In this document: one piece after another, positions 8,179-17,081 of the stretch
How positions within the stretch are numbered: position 1 is the stretch's first letter
How the letters are laid out: every line of letters begins with the position of its first letter
Source: Bacteroidales bacterium
Lineage (GTDB): Bacteria > Bacteroidota > Bacteroidia > Bacteroidales > P3
Reading direction: 5' to 3'
Length of the DNA: 40,749 nt
Assembly (NCBI GenBank): GCA_017555745.1
Contig: JAFZFU010000087.1
Coordinates: forward strand, 1 to 40,749
The notes under the pieces: generated by a model
Database searches by the model: none
What the model saw: only the letters and a program-made list of their open reading frames with translations
What the model was told of the DNA's origin: nothing
Program-made: the position numbers and the translations under genes

Positions 8179-8676
8179 ATGCAGAAGAAATATTTTGGAT
8201 TAATAATAGCAACAATACTAATTTTACTTGTATGTAATATAACGACATTGGTTTTATTGGTGTCGAAGCCGCCTCATCCTCCTGTAGGCGAGATGCACCA
8301 TAGTGGCGATAAAAAACATCATAAAGGTTGCATATTGAAAGAAAAATTACAACTTACACCCGAACAAACCATTGCTTTTGATAGCATAAAAACTGCCTAT
8401 CGCAAAAAAGCAAAAGAGATGGACAATCAGCTTAAACGAAATCAAAGAGAGTGTATATTGTTGCTTTCGAATGATGTGTGCGACACTTCGGCCATAAAAC
8501 TTGCTCGTAAGGCTGTTATCAATAGTCAAGATTCGTTGTTTACTATTATTATGAATCAGTATCAAGATTATAGAGATGTGTTGGATACTGCCCGCCAAGA
8601 ACAACTAAAAGAACTCTATCTTGAAATGTTTAAGTGCAAGGATTGTAAACATAAACATTCCGAATGCAAGCAATAA
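8179..8676 (+). CDS. CpxP/Spy/CnrX-like membrane-anchored periplasmic protein (heavy-metal resistor type)
   Basis: The 165-aa protein has an N-terminal membrane anchor (residues 5-29) followed by a periplasmic helical domain. An LTPEQ motif, characteristic of the Spy/CpxP/CnrX superfamily (LTxxQ), occurs near residue 58, and the helices are rich in charged residues. Two potential metal-binding patches stand out: MHHSGDKKHHKGC before the helical domain and CKDCKHKHSECKQ at the C-terminus. With the sigma factor and one-TM protein upstream it resembles the CnrY-CnrX-CnrH type of metal-sensing sigma control, in which the X protein senses metal in the periplasm. The metal specificity is unknown. 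Its last 13 bp overlap the start of the AlkD-like gene. Confidence 0.8.
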   Translation: MQKKYFGLIIATILILLVCNITTLVLLVSKPPHPPVGEMHHSGDKKHHKGCILKEKLQLTPEQTIAFDSIKTAYRKKAKEMDNQLKRNQRECILLLSNDVCDTSAIKLARKAVINSQDSLFTIIMNQYQDYRDVLDTARQEQLKELYLEMFKCKDCKHKHSECKQ

Positions 8677-9362
8677 CAGACGATATTCACTCTCGCTTAT
8701 ATGCATTGCAAGACTTGCAGTATGCCGATTTTGTGGCTAAACTGACACCGTCTGTAAGCAGAAAAACTATCATAGGTGTGCGTACTCCTGTGCTTCGAAA
8801 GTATGCAAAAGAATTGTGTGCAACACCCGAGGCTGCGGCTTTTCTAAACCTTTTACCTCATCGCTATTACGAAGAGAATAATCTTCATGCAATGCTGTTG
8901 CAGACTGTTAGTAAGGATATTGATGTGGTGTTGGAATATATAAATGCCTTTCTGCCTTATGTAAACAATTGGGCTACGTGTGATACTCTGCCGCCCAAAA
9001 TTTTCCGAAACCATCCCCACATAGTGCGCGATAATATAGACAAGTGGCTGAAATCAAACCATACTTATACTATCAGGTTTGGAGTCGTTACCTTGTTGCA
9101 ATATTTCCTCGATGATGATCTTTTCTCTCCCAACGATTTGGTTGTCCTCTCCGAAATCCATTCCGACGACTATTATGTCAATATGGCAATAGCCTGGTAT
9201 TATGCCACCGCTTTATCCAAACAGTATAACTCCACTCTGCCACTGCTTCAAAATATGGTGTTGGATAAATGGGTGCACAATAAAACGATACAAAAAGCCT
9301 GCGAGAGTTATCGTATCTCCCCCGAACAAAAAATATATCTTAAAAAATTGGTGCGTCGCTGA
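8664..9362 (+). CDS. DNA alkylation repair protein, AlkD-like
   Basis: The 232-aa protein belongs to the HEAT-repeat DNA glycosylases (DNA_alkylation family) that excise alkylated bases. Supporting segments are GVRTPVLRKYAKEL (about residues 38-51), RYYEENNLHAMLL, the central NNWATCDTLPPK followed by hydrophobic helices, and the C-terminal IRFGVVTLLQYFLDD and DYYVNMAIAWYYATAL blocks. It overlaps the preceding gene by 13 bp and is probably co-translated with it. The AlkD2-like subgroup seems likelier than AlkC. Catalytic activity cannot be judged from sequence alone. Confidence 0.88.
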   Translation: MQAITDDIHSRLYALQDLQYADFVAKLTPSVSRKTIIGVRTPVLRKYAKELCATPEAAAFLNLLPHRYYEENNLHAMLLQTVSKDIDVVLEYINAFLPYVNNWATCDTLPPKIFRNHPHIVRDNIDKWLKSNHTYTIRFGVVTLLQYFLDDDLFSPNDLVVLSEIHSDDYYVNMAIAWYYATALSKQYNSTLPLLQNMVLDKWVHNKTIQKACESYRISPEQKIYLKKLVRR

Positions 9363-9371
9363 TGCTCTTCC

Positions 9372-9452
9372 GGTAGAAGGTATAGAAGGTATAGAGAGTA
9401 TAGAAAGTATAGAAAGTATAGAAAGTATAGAAAGTATAGAAAGTATAGAGGA
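9372..9452. repeat. 9-bp tandem repeat (GTATAGAAA-type)
   Basis: About eight consecutive 9-bp units follow the AlkD-like stop codon: GTATAGAAG, GTATAGAGA, then several GTATAGAAA and GTATAGAGG. The open frames across it (repeated Ser-Ile-Glu) are a by-product of the 9-bp period. Confidence 0.9.
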
Positions 9453-9453
9453 A

Positions 9454-9670
9454 ACTTTCCGTGATTCCATAATTTCGGCTACCGCCCACTAGTAGTCTCG
9501 TAGTCTCCTTAAACCTTAACCATTAAACCTTAAACCAACTTTCCGTGATTCCATAATTCCGGCTACCGCCCACTAGTAGTCTAGTAGTCTCGTTGTCTTG
9601 TAGTCTCCTTAAACCTTAACCATTAAACCAAATTTCCGTAAATCCGGCACCGCCCACTAGTTGCCTCCTT
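9454..9670. repeat. degenerate 85-94 bp tandem repeat, about 2.3 copies
   Basis: Two full copies (starting near 9454 and 9538) and one partial copy (near 9631) share the order: ctttccgtgattccataat, ctaccgcccactagtagtct, cttaaaccttaaccattaaa. The copies differ by small indels in the tagtct run. Together with the 9-bp array this fills the 406-bp gap between 9363 and 9768; no gene is seen there. Confidence 0.8.
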
Positions 9671-9707
9671 TAAAACCAAGTTGACGAAAAGCAATTGTTA
9701 CACAAAG

Positions 9708-9739
9708 TTTGTTTATATGAAAAAAAAGTAGTAATTTTG
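9708..9739 (+). promoter_or_regulatory. promoter of the mntA-hepT locus
   Basis: TTTG (9708-9711), a 20-bp spacer and TAATTTTG (9732-9739) fit the Bacteroidota consensus exactly. The coding start follows 30 bp downstream. Confidence 0.85.
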
Positions 9740-9768
9740 CAAAATGAAAATATGTTGATTATAGCAGT

Positions 9769-10062
9769 ATGAAAACAACAAGCGAATATATAGATATCTT
9801 ACGACGATACAAGGAAACAAAAACAGCAGAATATGGTATTGTCAGTATTGGTATTTTTGGTTCGGTGGCTCGTGGTACTCATTCCGAAAATAGCGATATA
9901 GATATATGTGTAATACTTGAAAAACCTTCTATATTCAGAATGGTACACATAAAAGAAGAACTACAAGAACTTACAGGTGTGAATGTAGACATAATACGAT
10001 TGCGTGACAATATGGATTCCGTATTAAAACGAGACATTAAAAGAGACTGTATCTATGTGTAA
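9769..10062 (+). CDS. mntA: MntA-like nucleotidyltransferase antitoxin
   Basis: The 97-aa protein is a minimal nucleotidyltransferase. It carries the GSX10DXD signature (G31, S32, D43, D45) and a third acidic residue in VNVDII (D74). Proteins of this family neutralise the HEPN ribonuclease toxin HepT by adding AMP to it. The gene overlaps the start of the downstream hepT frame by 8 bp (ATG at 10055), the usual organisation of the pair. It has its own good promoter. The toxin partner is split by an insertion, so the antitoxin may now be an orphan, although it could act on another HEPN protein. Confidence 0.88.
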   Translation: MKTTSEYIDILRRYKETKTAEYGIVSIGIFGSVARGTHSENSDIDICVILEKPSIFRMVHIKEELQELTGVNVDIIRLRDNMDSVLKRDIKRDCIYV

Positions 10063-10640
10063 GGAATATATTTTGCATTCACTTCGGAAAATAGAAGAAA
10101 CATTGGTACGTATTATATCCAATTCCGAAAATATTATTACCGTTGATGATTATTATAAGGCAACTTCTAAAAATTGCTTTGCAAGTGATTTACGGAATTT
10201 TCTTGAGAAGATTCCTACTTTCTTTTGATTGAGCATAGCGGGCTATGCGATTGAAAAAGGAATAGAAAGATTCCAAGAAAAAACGTAAAGCACGCAAAAG
10301 TTTCAAAGAATACTTCTGAGTTTATACGAAACGTGAAATTTTTAGAAGTTGACATAAGGACCCTTCGGGTGTAGAACGATTGGAAAGTACATGCATGTTG
10401 CTTATTGCAATAGGCGAAAGCATAAAAGGTATAGACAAAACTACTGACAAAAAATTACTATCACATTATCCTGATATGGACTGGAAAGGAGTGATGGGAA
10501 TGCGTGATATAATAGCACATCATTATTTTGATTTGGATGGCGAAGTAGTATTTAATGTGGTGAAAATTGAACTTCCCAATATGCTGCAAATAATACGTAA
10601 AATGATTAACGATGTTGTAACAGATAATATCTCGTTGTAA
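10055..10640 (+). pseudogene. hepT: hepT-like HEPN toxin gene interrupted by a MITE
   Basis: The 5' part (10055-10158) encodes MCKEYILHSLRKIEETLVR and continues to ...VDDYYK; the 3' part resumes after the 195-bp element and its target duplication as DPSGVERLESTCMLL... to the stop at 10640. Removing the element plus one ATAA restores one continuous frame of about 128 codons. The toxin's catalytic Rx4HxY motif is intact in the 3' part (RDIIAHHY). As it stands the 199-bp insertion shifts the frame, so the full protein cannot be made. A TTG at 10380 opens a frame of 86 codons for the 3' part, but its translation is doubtful. Confidence 0.9.
10159..10353 (-). mobile_element. 195-bp MITE-like element, copy 1 (inside hepT)
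   Basis: Terminal inverted repeats are GGCAACTTCTAAAAATT at the left and its near-complement ending in GAAGTTGAC at the right. The flanks carry a 4-bp target duplication, ATAA (10155-10158 and 10354-10357). The element has no coding capacity and has a central palindrome (GCATAGC-gg-GCTATGC). It lies in the opposite orientation to the other two copies. Confidence 0.9.
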
Positions 10641-10840
10641 AACTATATATTCGAAGACAACGGACAACGGAGGCTGTCGCACCATTCGTTGACTAGTCGT
10701 TTCCTTAAATGTTAAACGCTAAGTCTTGAATTGTTAAATTGGGACTTGAAAATATGGCTGAAAAGGGTCAAAAATGACTTTTTTTCGTTGACAAAATTGC
10801 TGCCTTTGATGCTGAAAAATGGAGGGGAAAAGCAAAAAGT

Positions 10841-10906
10841 CCCCGATGGTTTTGTGTTTTCTCCCCGATGATTTTGTATTTTCTTCCCGATGGTTTTGTA
10901 AAACCC
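10841..10906. repeat. 22-bp direct repeat, three units (CCCCGATGGTTTTGT type)
   Basis: Units begin at 10841, 10863 and 10885. Each starts with (C/T)CCCGATG(G/A)TTTTGT and is exactly 22 bp long. There are no spacers between units. Confidence 0.85.
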
Positions 10907-10946
10907 CCGGGGTGTTTTTGAAAAATACCCCACTCTTCACCGAAAA

Positions 10947-11012
10947 ACACCCTATCGTCAACTTCACCACACCCTATCATCACGCAAACGACACCCTATC
11001 GTGGTGTAATAC
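10947..11012. repeat. 22-bp direct repeat, three units (ACACCCTATCGT type)
   Basis: Units begin at 10947, 10969 and 10991. Only the first 12 bp (ACACCCTATC(G/A)T) are conserved; the other 10 bp vary. The period equals that of the neighbouring array although the sequence differs. Confidence 0.8.
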
Positions 11013-11187
11013 AACCCCTGTTGATTTATTGGAAAACAACCTCTATTTGAATATCAGATGTTTACGATGATAACTCTGCTATATTGCCTTATTTCTCGCC
11101 AAAAATATCGCAGCATTCAAATACGCCATTCTCCATGTTAAATGATGCGGTGTTAAAATGTCGCAAAATTGTTAATGGGGTTCTTAT

Positions 11188-11382
11188 GGCAACTTCTAAA
11201 AATTCCACGTTTCAGTAAAATAGAAGAATTCTTCTTTAAACTTTTGCGTGCTTTACGTTTTTTGCCGAAATCTTTCTATTTCTTTTTCAATCGCATAGCC
11301 CGCTATGCTCAATCAAAAGAAAGTAGAAATCTTTTTAGCAAAATTCCGTAAATCACTTGCAAAGCAATTTTTAGAAATTGCC
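11188..11382 (+). mobile_element. 195-bp MITE-like element, copy 2
   Basis: Terminal inverted repeats GGCAACTTCTAAAAATT and AATTTTTAGAAATTGCC bound the element. A perfect 4-bp target duplication, TTAT, flanks it (11184-11187 and 11383-11386). It has the same length and central palindrome as the other two copies and no transposase gene. Confidence 0.92.
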
Positions 11383-11413
11383 TTATTTGAAACGTGCCGT
11401 TGGCGTGTCTCTA

Positions 11414-11453
11414 CGAAAAAACAACGGACAACATTCCGTTTGTTGTCCGTTGT
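11414..11453 (-). terminator. terminator of the left giant surface-protein gene
   Basis: On the minus strand a 13-bp stem (ACAACGGACAACA / TGTTGTCCGTTGT) with a 7-nt loop is followed by a run of T (plus-strand A run 11415-11420). The stem is the same as that of the right giant gene terminator. Several GACAACA direct repeats lie between it and the stop codon. Confidence 0.85.
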
Positions 11454-11485
11454 CTGTTGTCTGTTGTCTGTTGTCTGTTGTCCGT

Positions 11486-14400
11486 TTATTCTAAATTGAA
11501 TTCTATGGCGGGGTGTACGCATATTTTTATTTCGGCACTGCGTGAACAACCATTTTTAGTGATAGTTAAACGATACCAACCTTCATCTACAGTTTTATCT
11601 GCTGAAGTTATAGTTAAGGTATGTTTATTAACGGTCCATCTTCCATTGTAATCATTATGATCTGGACCTATCAGATCTGTAACATCAACGTATTCATCAT
11701 CTCCACCATTCTTATATTCCCATTTATAGCTTTCTCCGGAATTATAAATAAAATCATTGTTTGTTTGAGTTTCACCATTCATCTTCTTTGCCACAAGCTC
11801 GATAGTACTACCATCACAATAGCAATTGTTTTCGCCATCAGCATCACCTTGTATATAGAAATTTGGCCACGGTTCCGGTTTTACTACTATTTGAGCAGGA
11901 GTAGATTCTTTGCCACACAAGTTTGTAGCTTTAACTGTTACAGTTATTCCGTTAGTTTTATTAGCTTCCACATTGTATTTTCCATCTACAGCAGGTGAAC
12001 TTGTTTGTGTAACATCCACTTTTTTAATACCACAACTTTCGCCTGTAACATCTATAAGATCAGCCAAATTTGGCATTTCAAACGTTTCGCAGAAATAAGT
12101 AGGTATATTTATTGGTTGACCACCTGTTACAACCGGTACATTATTGTCAGCAACACTTATTAGGAATATTTTTTCTTCTATACATCCTGTTTCATTACTT
12201 TTTGCACGCACCGATACTCTCACGTCTCCACAAGTGTCAGGCATAGTAATATTGGCAGTATTATTATCTCCAAAACTACCACCGTCGAATGAATATGTAT
12301 AATCGCTCAAAGCTAATGCATTAGGAGGAGTAGCTTTATCTCTTAAAGATGTTACTGTAAAGGTAATTACCGAGCCCGGACAACATGTATAAATATTAAA
12401 CTGACCTGGTGTCAAGGTTGTTTCGCCTATTTTCAATTCTGCTCCTATTTCTATATCCAAATAGTCTTCTATTATAATGCTTCCCACCGAAGCCTTACAT
12501 CCATGTCCGTCTTCTACCATTATGCTATATGTACCTTGTTCTAGGCCTGTAAATTCTTTTGTAGGACTAGATTGAGTTGATTCGGTAGAAGTAGATGAAT
12601 TAGAGGATGTCATCACAAATTTATAATTACCTACAGATTTATCAGAATTAGTCACCGTAACCTGTATCTTACCATTAGGCTCATCACAATCGTTTATATT
12701 TGTTGGTTGGTGTGTTAATATCGGGTTGGCGTGAACAGTTATTGTGTTATGAGGTATAACCGCAGTACGACAACCGGCAGCATCAGTAACGGTATAGTTT
12801 ATAGTACTTGTATTTGAGTTATCCGGAATGGTTGTAGTATATGTAAGACGAGGATTTGGCGTACCGCTAGGTATATTAGGTATTGTAACATTGTCTATAC
12901 CCACTCCGTCGGCATCCAAATTCAGACTATAAGGAGCTGTACCTCCCGTTATTGTAGGAAGGTTAAATGTTACTTGTGTTCCCTGACAGCCGGTTTTACT
13001 ATCAAAATTTCCTAACTCGATTGGTATCAAAGGCGCAATGGTTATTTGCTCTGTTTTCTCACACTCGTAAGTTTCATCTTCTATGGTAATATCGTATATC
13101 ACATTATTAGATCCTGTATTAGCGGGTATTGGAAACTCATATACTCCACCACCTACGTTATTAGCTACTACCTCATTAGTACCATTCATATAGTATACCT
13201 TATAGTTGCCACTTCCATTGGTTATGGTAAATTGTATTTTAGCGTTAGTACCATCGCTACATCCATTAAATACCTTATAAGTGTAATTGAATGTCGGCTT
13301 AACCAATACTGCAAATACACCCATGTCCAAATTAAGTTGACATCCCCCAACCTCTGTTATAAGACGACGGAAATAGCTGTTCGATGTAAATGTTCCGTTT
13401 ACTGTATATTGGCATCCTACTTCATCAGGAGTTCCATCGTTGTTAACATCAATAGGACTCCAATTTATATTATCAGATGATTCCTGCCATATAAAACCTA
13501 TAGGATAAGAAGTAGTCTCATTATATTGCCAAGTGTAATTACCGGCTGTCCCCGTAACGTTTGAAGGACATGCACCTATTGTTGTATTGTTTACTGTTTC
13601 ATTACCACATACGGTTATTGAGGCATCGGTATGCGTTCCGGGATTAAAATCACCGCCTTCTTCTGCATATATGGCATCGGTATACACTATACCACATTCC
13701 GATATATATGCCCTGCGATACCAACCATTTGCTGCTACTGTATGCGATTCCGTTTGGTTGTCTAACGAGTTCCATCCTGTGCTACCTTCGGCAGGCTCGT
13801 TGCCTTCCACTCCTGCATGGAACTGCCATTGGTAATGAGCATCAGGATCTCCTCCACTTGCAGGATTAACCGACAATAACTTGGTTATCTCTAGAGAAAC
13901 ACTTGCTCCTTGATTAGAACAAGTTACTTTCTTTTTTTCGATATTTCCCGCCTCTAAATCATCGTATACAGTTAAATTGAAATAAATTTTTATTGGACAT
14001 CCATATTTTGAAAAACCATCCGCTTCAAAATTAGTCGATTCTGTCACTGTCATACCTGTTGGAGGATAAACATAAGTATGCGGTCCTTGACGTACTCCGG
14101 CGGTATCGTATGTATAATACGATTCTGTAAACTTATACACTGTGCCTTTACATACCGAATCTATTACCGTTCTATTTTGAGGTGCAAAAGCTATTACTCT
14201 ATCTTCTATAATATCTTCCACCATAGTTTCCTGACACAACTCGTTATTATATACAATGGAGAATATATGGGCCTCTATAATATGTTCTCCTATATGATCT
14301 ATATTTTTTACAAAATGAGTTTCGCCCGCTGCTACGTTTATACTTTCTCTTTCCACAGAACCTATACCATTGTCATATCTAAAATATACATCTATATGAT

Positions 14401-17050
14401 CCACATTAGTGGCATTTGAGTTTACGCTAAATCTGTAGTCAGTACCTGAACAGAAATGGTGATCGCTAGGTAGAGCCGACACATCAAGCACATAATTTGT
14501 ACCATTTTGATTGTTAGTTCCCACCATAAGATTACTACGGTATGGTATAGTAGCACAACCGGCATTGTAAGCGTAACCACGCCATTGTCCCAAACCATAA
14601 ACATGTATAACCATTTTATTGCGTTCGTTGCTTTCCAATGTGTATGTACCATGGCTTATTCGCACTCTGGCATATACATATTTATTATCACTACCGGCCA
14701 CATAGTTTGGAGTATTGTTTACATTATTGTCACTAAAGAAAAATCTACGAATATTATTTTCGTTATTCGTTGCCTCAAATGGTGGCGGAGTAAGGGTTAT
14801 CTGCTGCCCTTCTGCAATACCTTCAACCGGCATTACGATATTTACATAATGGTCATTTGCAGCAATGTTGGTAGCAGCAAAAGTCGAAAATGTAAGCTTT
14901 GCCAAACCACGCTCAACCGGTGCTATCCATATCATTGATGGCGCACCAATATCATCTCCCGCTTTTTGATATAAATAACACGCAACAGGCTTATTTGAAG
15001 TCAAATAATGAGCACCATCAGGAGGTAAATTCATTCGTACCGTTGTTACTCCTGCATTTAAGTCGTATGTATTATTATTGAATGTAAAAGTCGTATTATC
15101 CTCTTTGGCAGTAACAAATAAAAAGTCATCGTTATACCCCTTTGATGATGTAATGGCAAACTTTGTTCCCCAATTAGAAATAGGAAAAGCAGTTTCCATC
15201 AAGTGATCCTTATTTGAACCATCAACAGCTGTAACTGTATTTCCATTAAATACTGCGATGGTTTTACATTTATCTCTTTGATACTGCAATGTTGACTCCG
15301 TGCCATCGTAACGATCTACTACCGATACTTTGAGTCCTGAAAAATTATCAAGTAAATCAGTTTCACTACCATTACCTTTAATAAAGTAGGAATCCCCTTT
15401 ATTCAATATTATATCACAACTAGTAGGTGTGCTGGCAATTGGAGTTGTTGGCAACGATAATAGTGCCATCTTATTTGCATCACCTTCTATACGTACACGA
15501 GTATCGTTTTCTGTTGCTATTATCATAAAACATGGGTGACGATCCTCGGAGCTGGCACTGGTAGTACTTCCATTCAAATCCTCGTTTGTATAAGTCTGTA
15601 TCATGTATTCTACTCCTAACGCTGTAGTAGGAAGCACTACCGATGCATCAAACGAGTTATAAGCCTCGTTGGCTACATATAGCGATATATCAAATTCGGA
15701 AGTAACCAAAACAGTACGACGCATATAATCTTCATCAACGTCATAGTGATACACGTCACTTTCTTCCAATTCAACAATAGTAGTAGTGCCGGCTTCCACA
15801 GGAATAACCTCTTCTACAGGTCTACCGGTTCCCTCTCTGGCATAGTAATGAAATGTTACCGAGCCGGTCTGCGAAGAAGCTATTATGGCAGTATATTTAT
15901 GAATATTCCCTTTATTGTAGTAACCATTCTGCATAAGCGAGAAGTAGAACTCACGTCCTTGAGTAGATGGCGACACGCTAATGTCTCGATCGTTGGAATT
16001 TGCATATCTCAGTTTAAAGTCTTTAATAATCTCCCAACCACATGTCGGCGATGCCATATTATCGTTTACCGGTATTGCAGTCCAATAATATGTACCTTCG
16101 GGCATTAAAGGGATAAGATATTCCGGATTATCCGATGCCGGAATATAATTTGGTGTACCATTCATTAATGCATCTCTGTCGTTAGACACATATACATTAT
16201 ACCCTGTAGCACAAGGCACGGGATCCCAGCTAAGCCAACGACTTGTTACTTCTACTCCACCACGAGGGGTCATGGAATTAGGGTTTACACATGACAAATT
16301 ACTACACACCATAAAGGTACGTGGCTCGCAAGTAACAATACAACCATCTGCTATAAAAGTCAATGTCCAAGTATAAGTACCATCAGTTAAATTATTCAAT
16401 TCTAATAACTCGTCAGTTCCTGCGCTGTATGAACTAGATACTCCACCATCTTTGGTAACGGCAACGCTGTATGTGGCAGTACTAGATACCTCACCCCAAG
16501 TTAATGTGGCAGAACCAGAGCTAAGAGTTTCACTTAGAGTAGGGCATTCGGGGCAACATGATGGAGTTTCTATAGTAAAAGAGAAACCGGCAGGGGTACA
16601 GTTGGTTTTTCGGTTATTATCGATGTTATTAACAATCTGAAAAGTTGCCGACTGCCCGGATGCTATTTGTACATTATTTATTACTACTTGTCTTTCGTAA
16701 GTACCAGTACCATTCCTTGTATAACAAGCTGAATTAGAATAACCATTATTAGTATTGCCATTAGGATTATTATTAATTACCACATAATCGTAATCATTAC
16801 TTCTTTTCAACGTATTCACAGTAATACCACTTATCGTAATAGCCTGACCGGTATTATTAGTAAAGGTATACGAATCTTCAGTGGTGGCAGAAACATTGTA
16901 GGTTTTGCCACATTCAAAAGTTGCACCTTGGTTGGTTACATTAACCGTCTCTTGTCCCCAAACAGTAGCGAAATTTAACAATAGTAATAATGAAAGCAAA
17001 GCGGTTATCTTGCTTCGGAATGATGTTTTTGTTTTAAAAAGAGCACTCAT
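11486..17050 (-). CDS. giant secreted surface protein with IgGFc-binding-like and SprB-like repeats (left switch arm)
   Basis: The 1,854-aa protein starts with a Sec signal peptide (MSALFKTKTSFRSK...ATVWGQ). Next come fibronectin/Ig-like modules with cysteine pairs (about residues 150-350), a large domain like the IgGFc-binding protein family (from SPSTQGREFYFSLMQNG near 360 to VYGLGQWRGYAYNAG near 820), PKD/Ig-like modules (HYQWQFHAG) and SprB-like repeats (about 1250-1600; GCSDGTNAKIQFTITNGSG). It ends in a conserved module (PEPWPNF...NNCYC, final VHPAIEFNLE) shared with the right paralogue. No standard type IX secretion C-terminal domain was recognised. The Met at 17050 is preferred because it matches the paralogue; the frame stays open to an ATG at 17086. 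Its promoter region lacks a -33 box in this orientation, so it is predicted to be silent. Confidence 0.88.
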   Translation of the reverse strand: MSALFKTKTSFRSKITALLSLLLLLNFATVWGQETVNVTNQGATFECGKTYNVSATTEDSYTFTNNTGQAITISGITVNTLKRSNDYDYVVINNNPNGNTNNGYSNSACYTRNGTGTYERQVVINNVQIASGQSATFQIVNNIDNNRKTNCTPAGFSFTIETPSCCPECPTLSETLSSGSATLTWGEVSSTATYSVAVTKDGGVSSSYSAGTDELLELNNLTDGTYTWTLTFIADGCIVTCEPRTFMVCSNLSCVNPNSMTPRGGVEVTSRWLSWDPVPCATGYNVYVSNDRDALMNGTPNYIPASDNPEYLIPLMPEGTYYWTAIPVNDNMASPTCGWEIIKDFKLRYANSNDRDISVSPSTQGREFYFSLMQNGYYNKGNIHKYTAIIASSQTGSVTFHYYAREGTGRPVEEVIPVEAGTTTIVELEESDVYHYDVDEDYMRRTVLVTSEFDISLYVANEAYNSFDASVVLPTTALGVEYMIQTYTNEDLNGSTTSASSEDRHPCFMIIATENDTRVRIEGDANKMALLSLPTTPIASTPTSCDIILNKGDSYFIKGNGSETDLLDNFSGLKVSVVDRYDGTESTLQYQRDKCKTIAVFNGNTVTAVDGSNKDHLMETAFPISNWGTKFAITSSKGYNDDFLFVTAKEDNTTFTFNNNTYDLNAGVTTVRMNLPPDGAHYLTSNKPVACYLYQKAGDDIGAPSMIWIAPVERGLAKLTFSTFAATNIAANDHYVNIVMPVEGIAEGQQITLTPPPFEATNNENNIRRFFFSDNNVNNTPNYVAGSDNKYVYARVRISHGTYTLESNERNKMVIHVYGLGQWRGYAYNAGCATIPYRSNLMVGTNNQNGTNYVLDVSALPSDHHFCSGTDYRFSVNSNATNVDHIDVYFRYDNGIGSVERESINVAAGETHFVKNIDHIGEHIIEAHIFSIVYNNELCQETMVEDIIEDRVIAFAPQNRTVIDSVCKGTVYKFTESYYTYDTAGVRQGPHTYVYPPTGMTVTESTNFEADGFSKYGCPIKIYFNLTVYDDLEAGNIEKKKVTCSNQGASVSLEITKLLSVNPASGGDPDAHYQWQFHAGVEGNEPAEGSTGWNSLDNQTESHTVAANGWYRRAYISECGIVYTDAIYAEEGGDFNPGTHTDASITVCGNETVNNTTIGACPSNVTGTAGNYTWQYNETTSYPIGFIWQESSDNINWSPIDVNNDGTPDEVGCQYTVNGTFTSNSYFRRLITEVGGCQLNLDMGVFAVLVKPTFNYTYKVFNGCSDGTNAKIQFTITNGSGNYKVYYMNGTNEVVANNVGGGVYEFPIPANTGSNNVIYDITIEDETYECEKTEQITIAPLIPIELGNFDSKTGCQGTQVTFNLPTITGGTAPYSLNLDADGVGIDNVTIPNIPSGTPNPRLTYTTTIPDNSNTSTINYTVTDAAGCRTAVIPHNTITVHANPILTHQPTNINDCDEPNGKIQVTVTNSDKSVGNYKFVMTSSNSSTSTESTQSSPTKEFTGLEQGTYSIMVEDGHGCKASVGSIIIEDYLDIEIGAELKIGETTLTPGQFNIYTCCPGSVITFTVTSLRDKATPPNALALSDYTYSFDGGSFGDNNTANITMPDTCGDVRVSVRAKSNETGCIEEKIFLISVADNNVPVVTGGQPINIPTYFCETFEMPNLADLIDVTGESCGIKKVDVTQTSSPAVDGKYNVEANKTNGITVTVKATNLCGKESTPAQIVVKPEPWPNFYIQGDADGENNCYCDGSTIELVAKKMNGETQTNNDFIYNSGESYKWEYKNGGDDEYVDVTDLIGPDHNDYNGRWTVNKHTLTITSADKTVDEGWYRLTITKNGCSRSAEIKICVHPAIEFNLE

Positions 17051-17081
17051 TTGCCTATATTTTTTGTTAAAAAACTTGTTG

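Larger units (their letters stand above)
10641..11187. other. gene-free region with short tandem arrays
   Basis: No gene is supported. From 10650 to 10710 there are repeat words (acaacggacaacgga, ttgactagtcgtttcc) similar to other intergenic regions. Two arrays of three 22-bp units lie at 10841-10906 and 10947-11012. The remaining sequence to the second MITE copy shows no recognisable feature; overlapping open frames here lack homology and arise from the repeats. Confidence 0.6.

Noticed and set aside
9202..9492. Frame encoding repeated Ser-Ile-Glu
   Set aside because: It arises from the 9-bp tandem array, overlaps the AlkD-like gene and lacks a start signal of its own.
10841..11012. CRISPR array
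   Set aside because: The units are direct 22-bp tandem copies without spacers, number only three per array, and no cas gene is present in the window.
10712..11070. Several overlapping 70-80 codon frames in the 22-bp repeat region
   Set aside because: They depend on the repeat period, have no recognised domain and no promoter.
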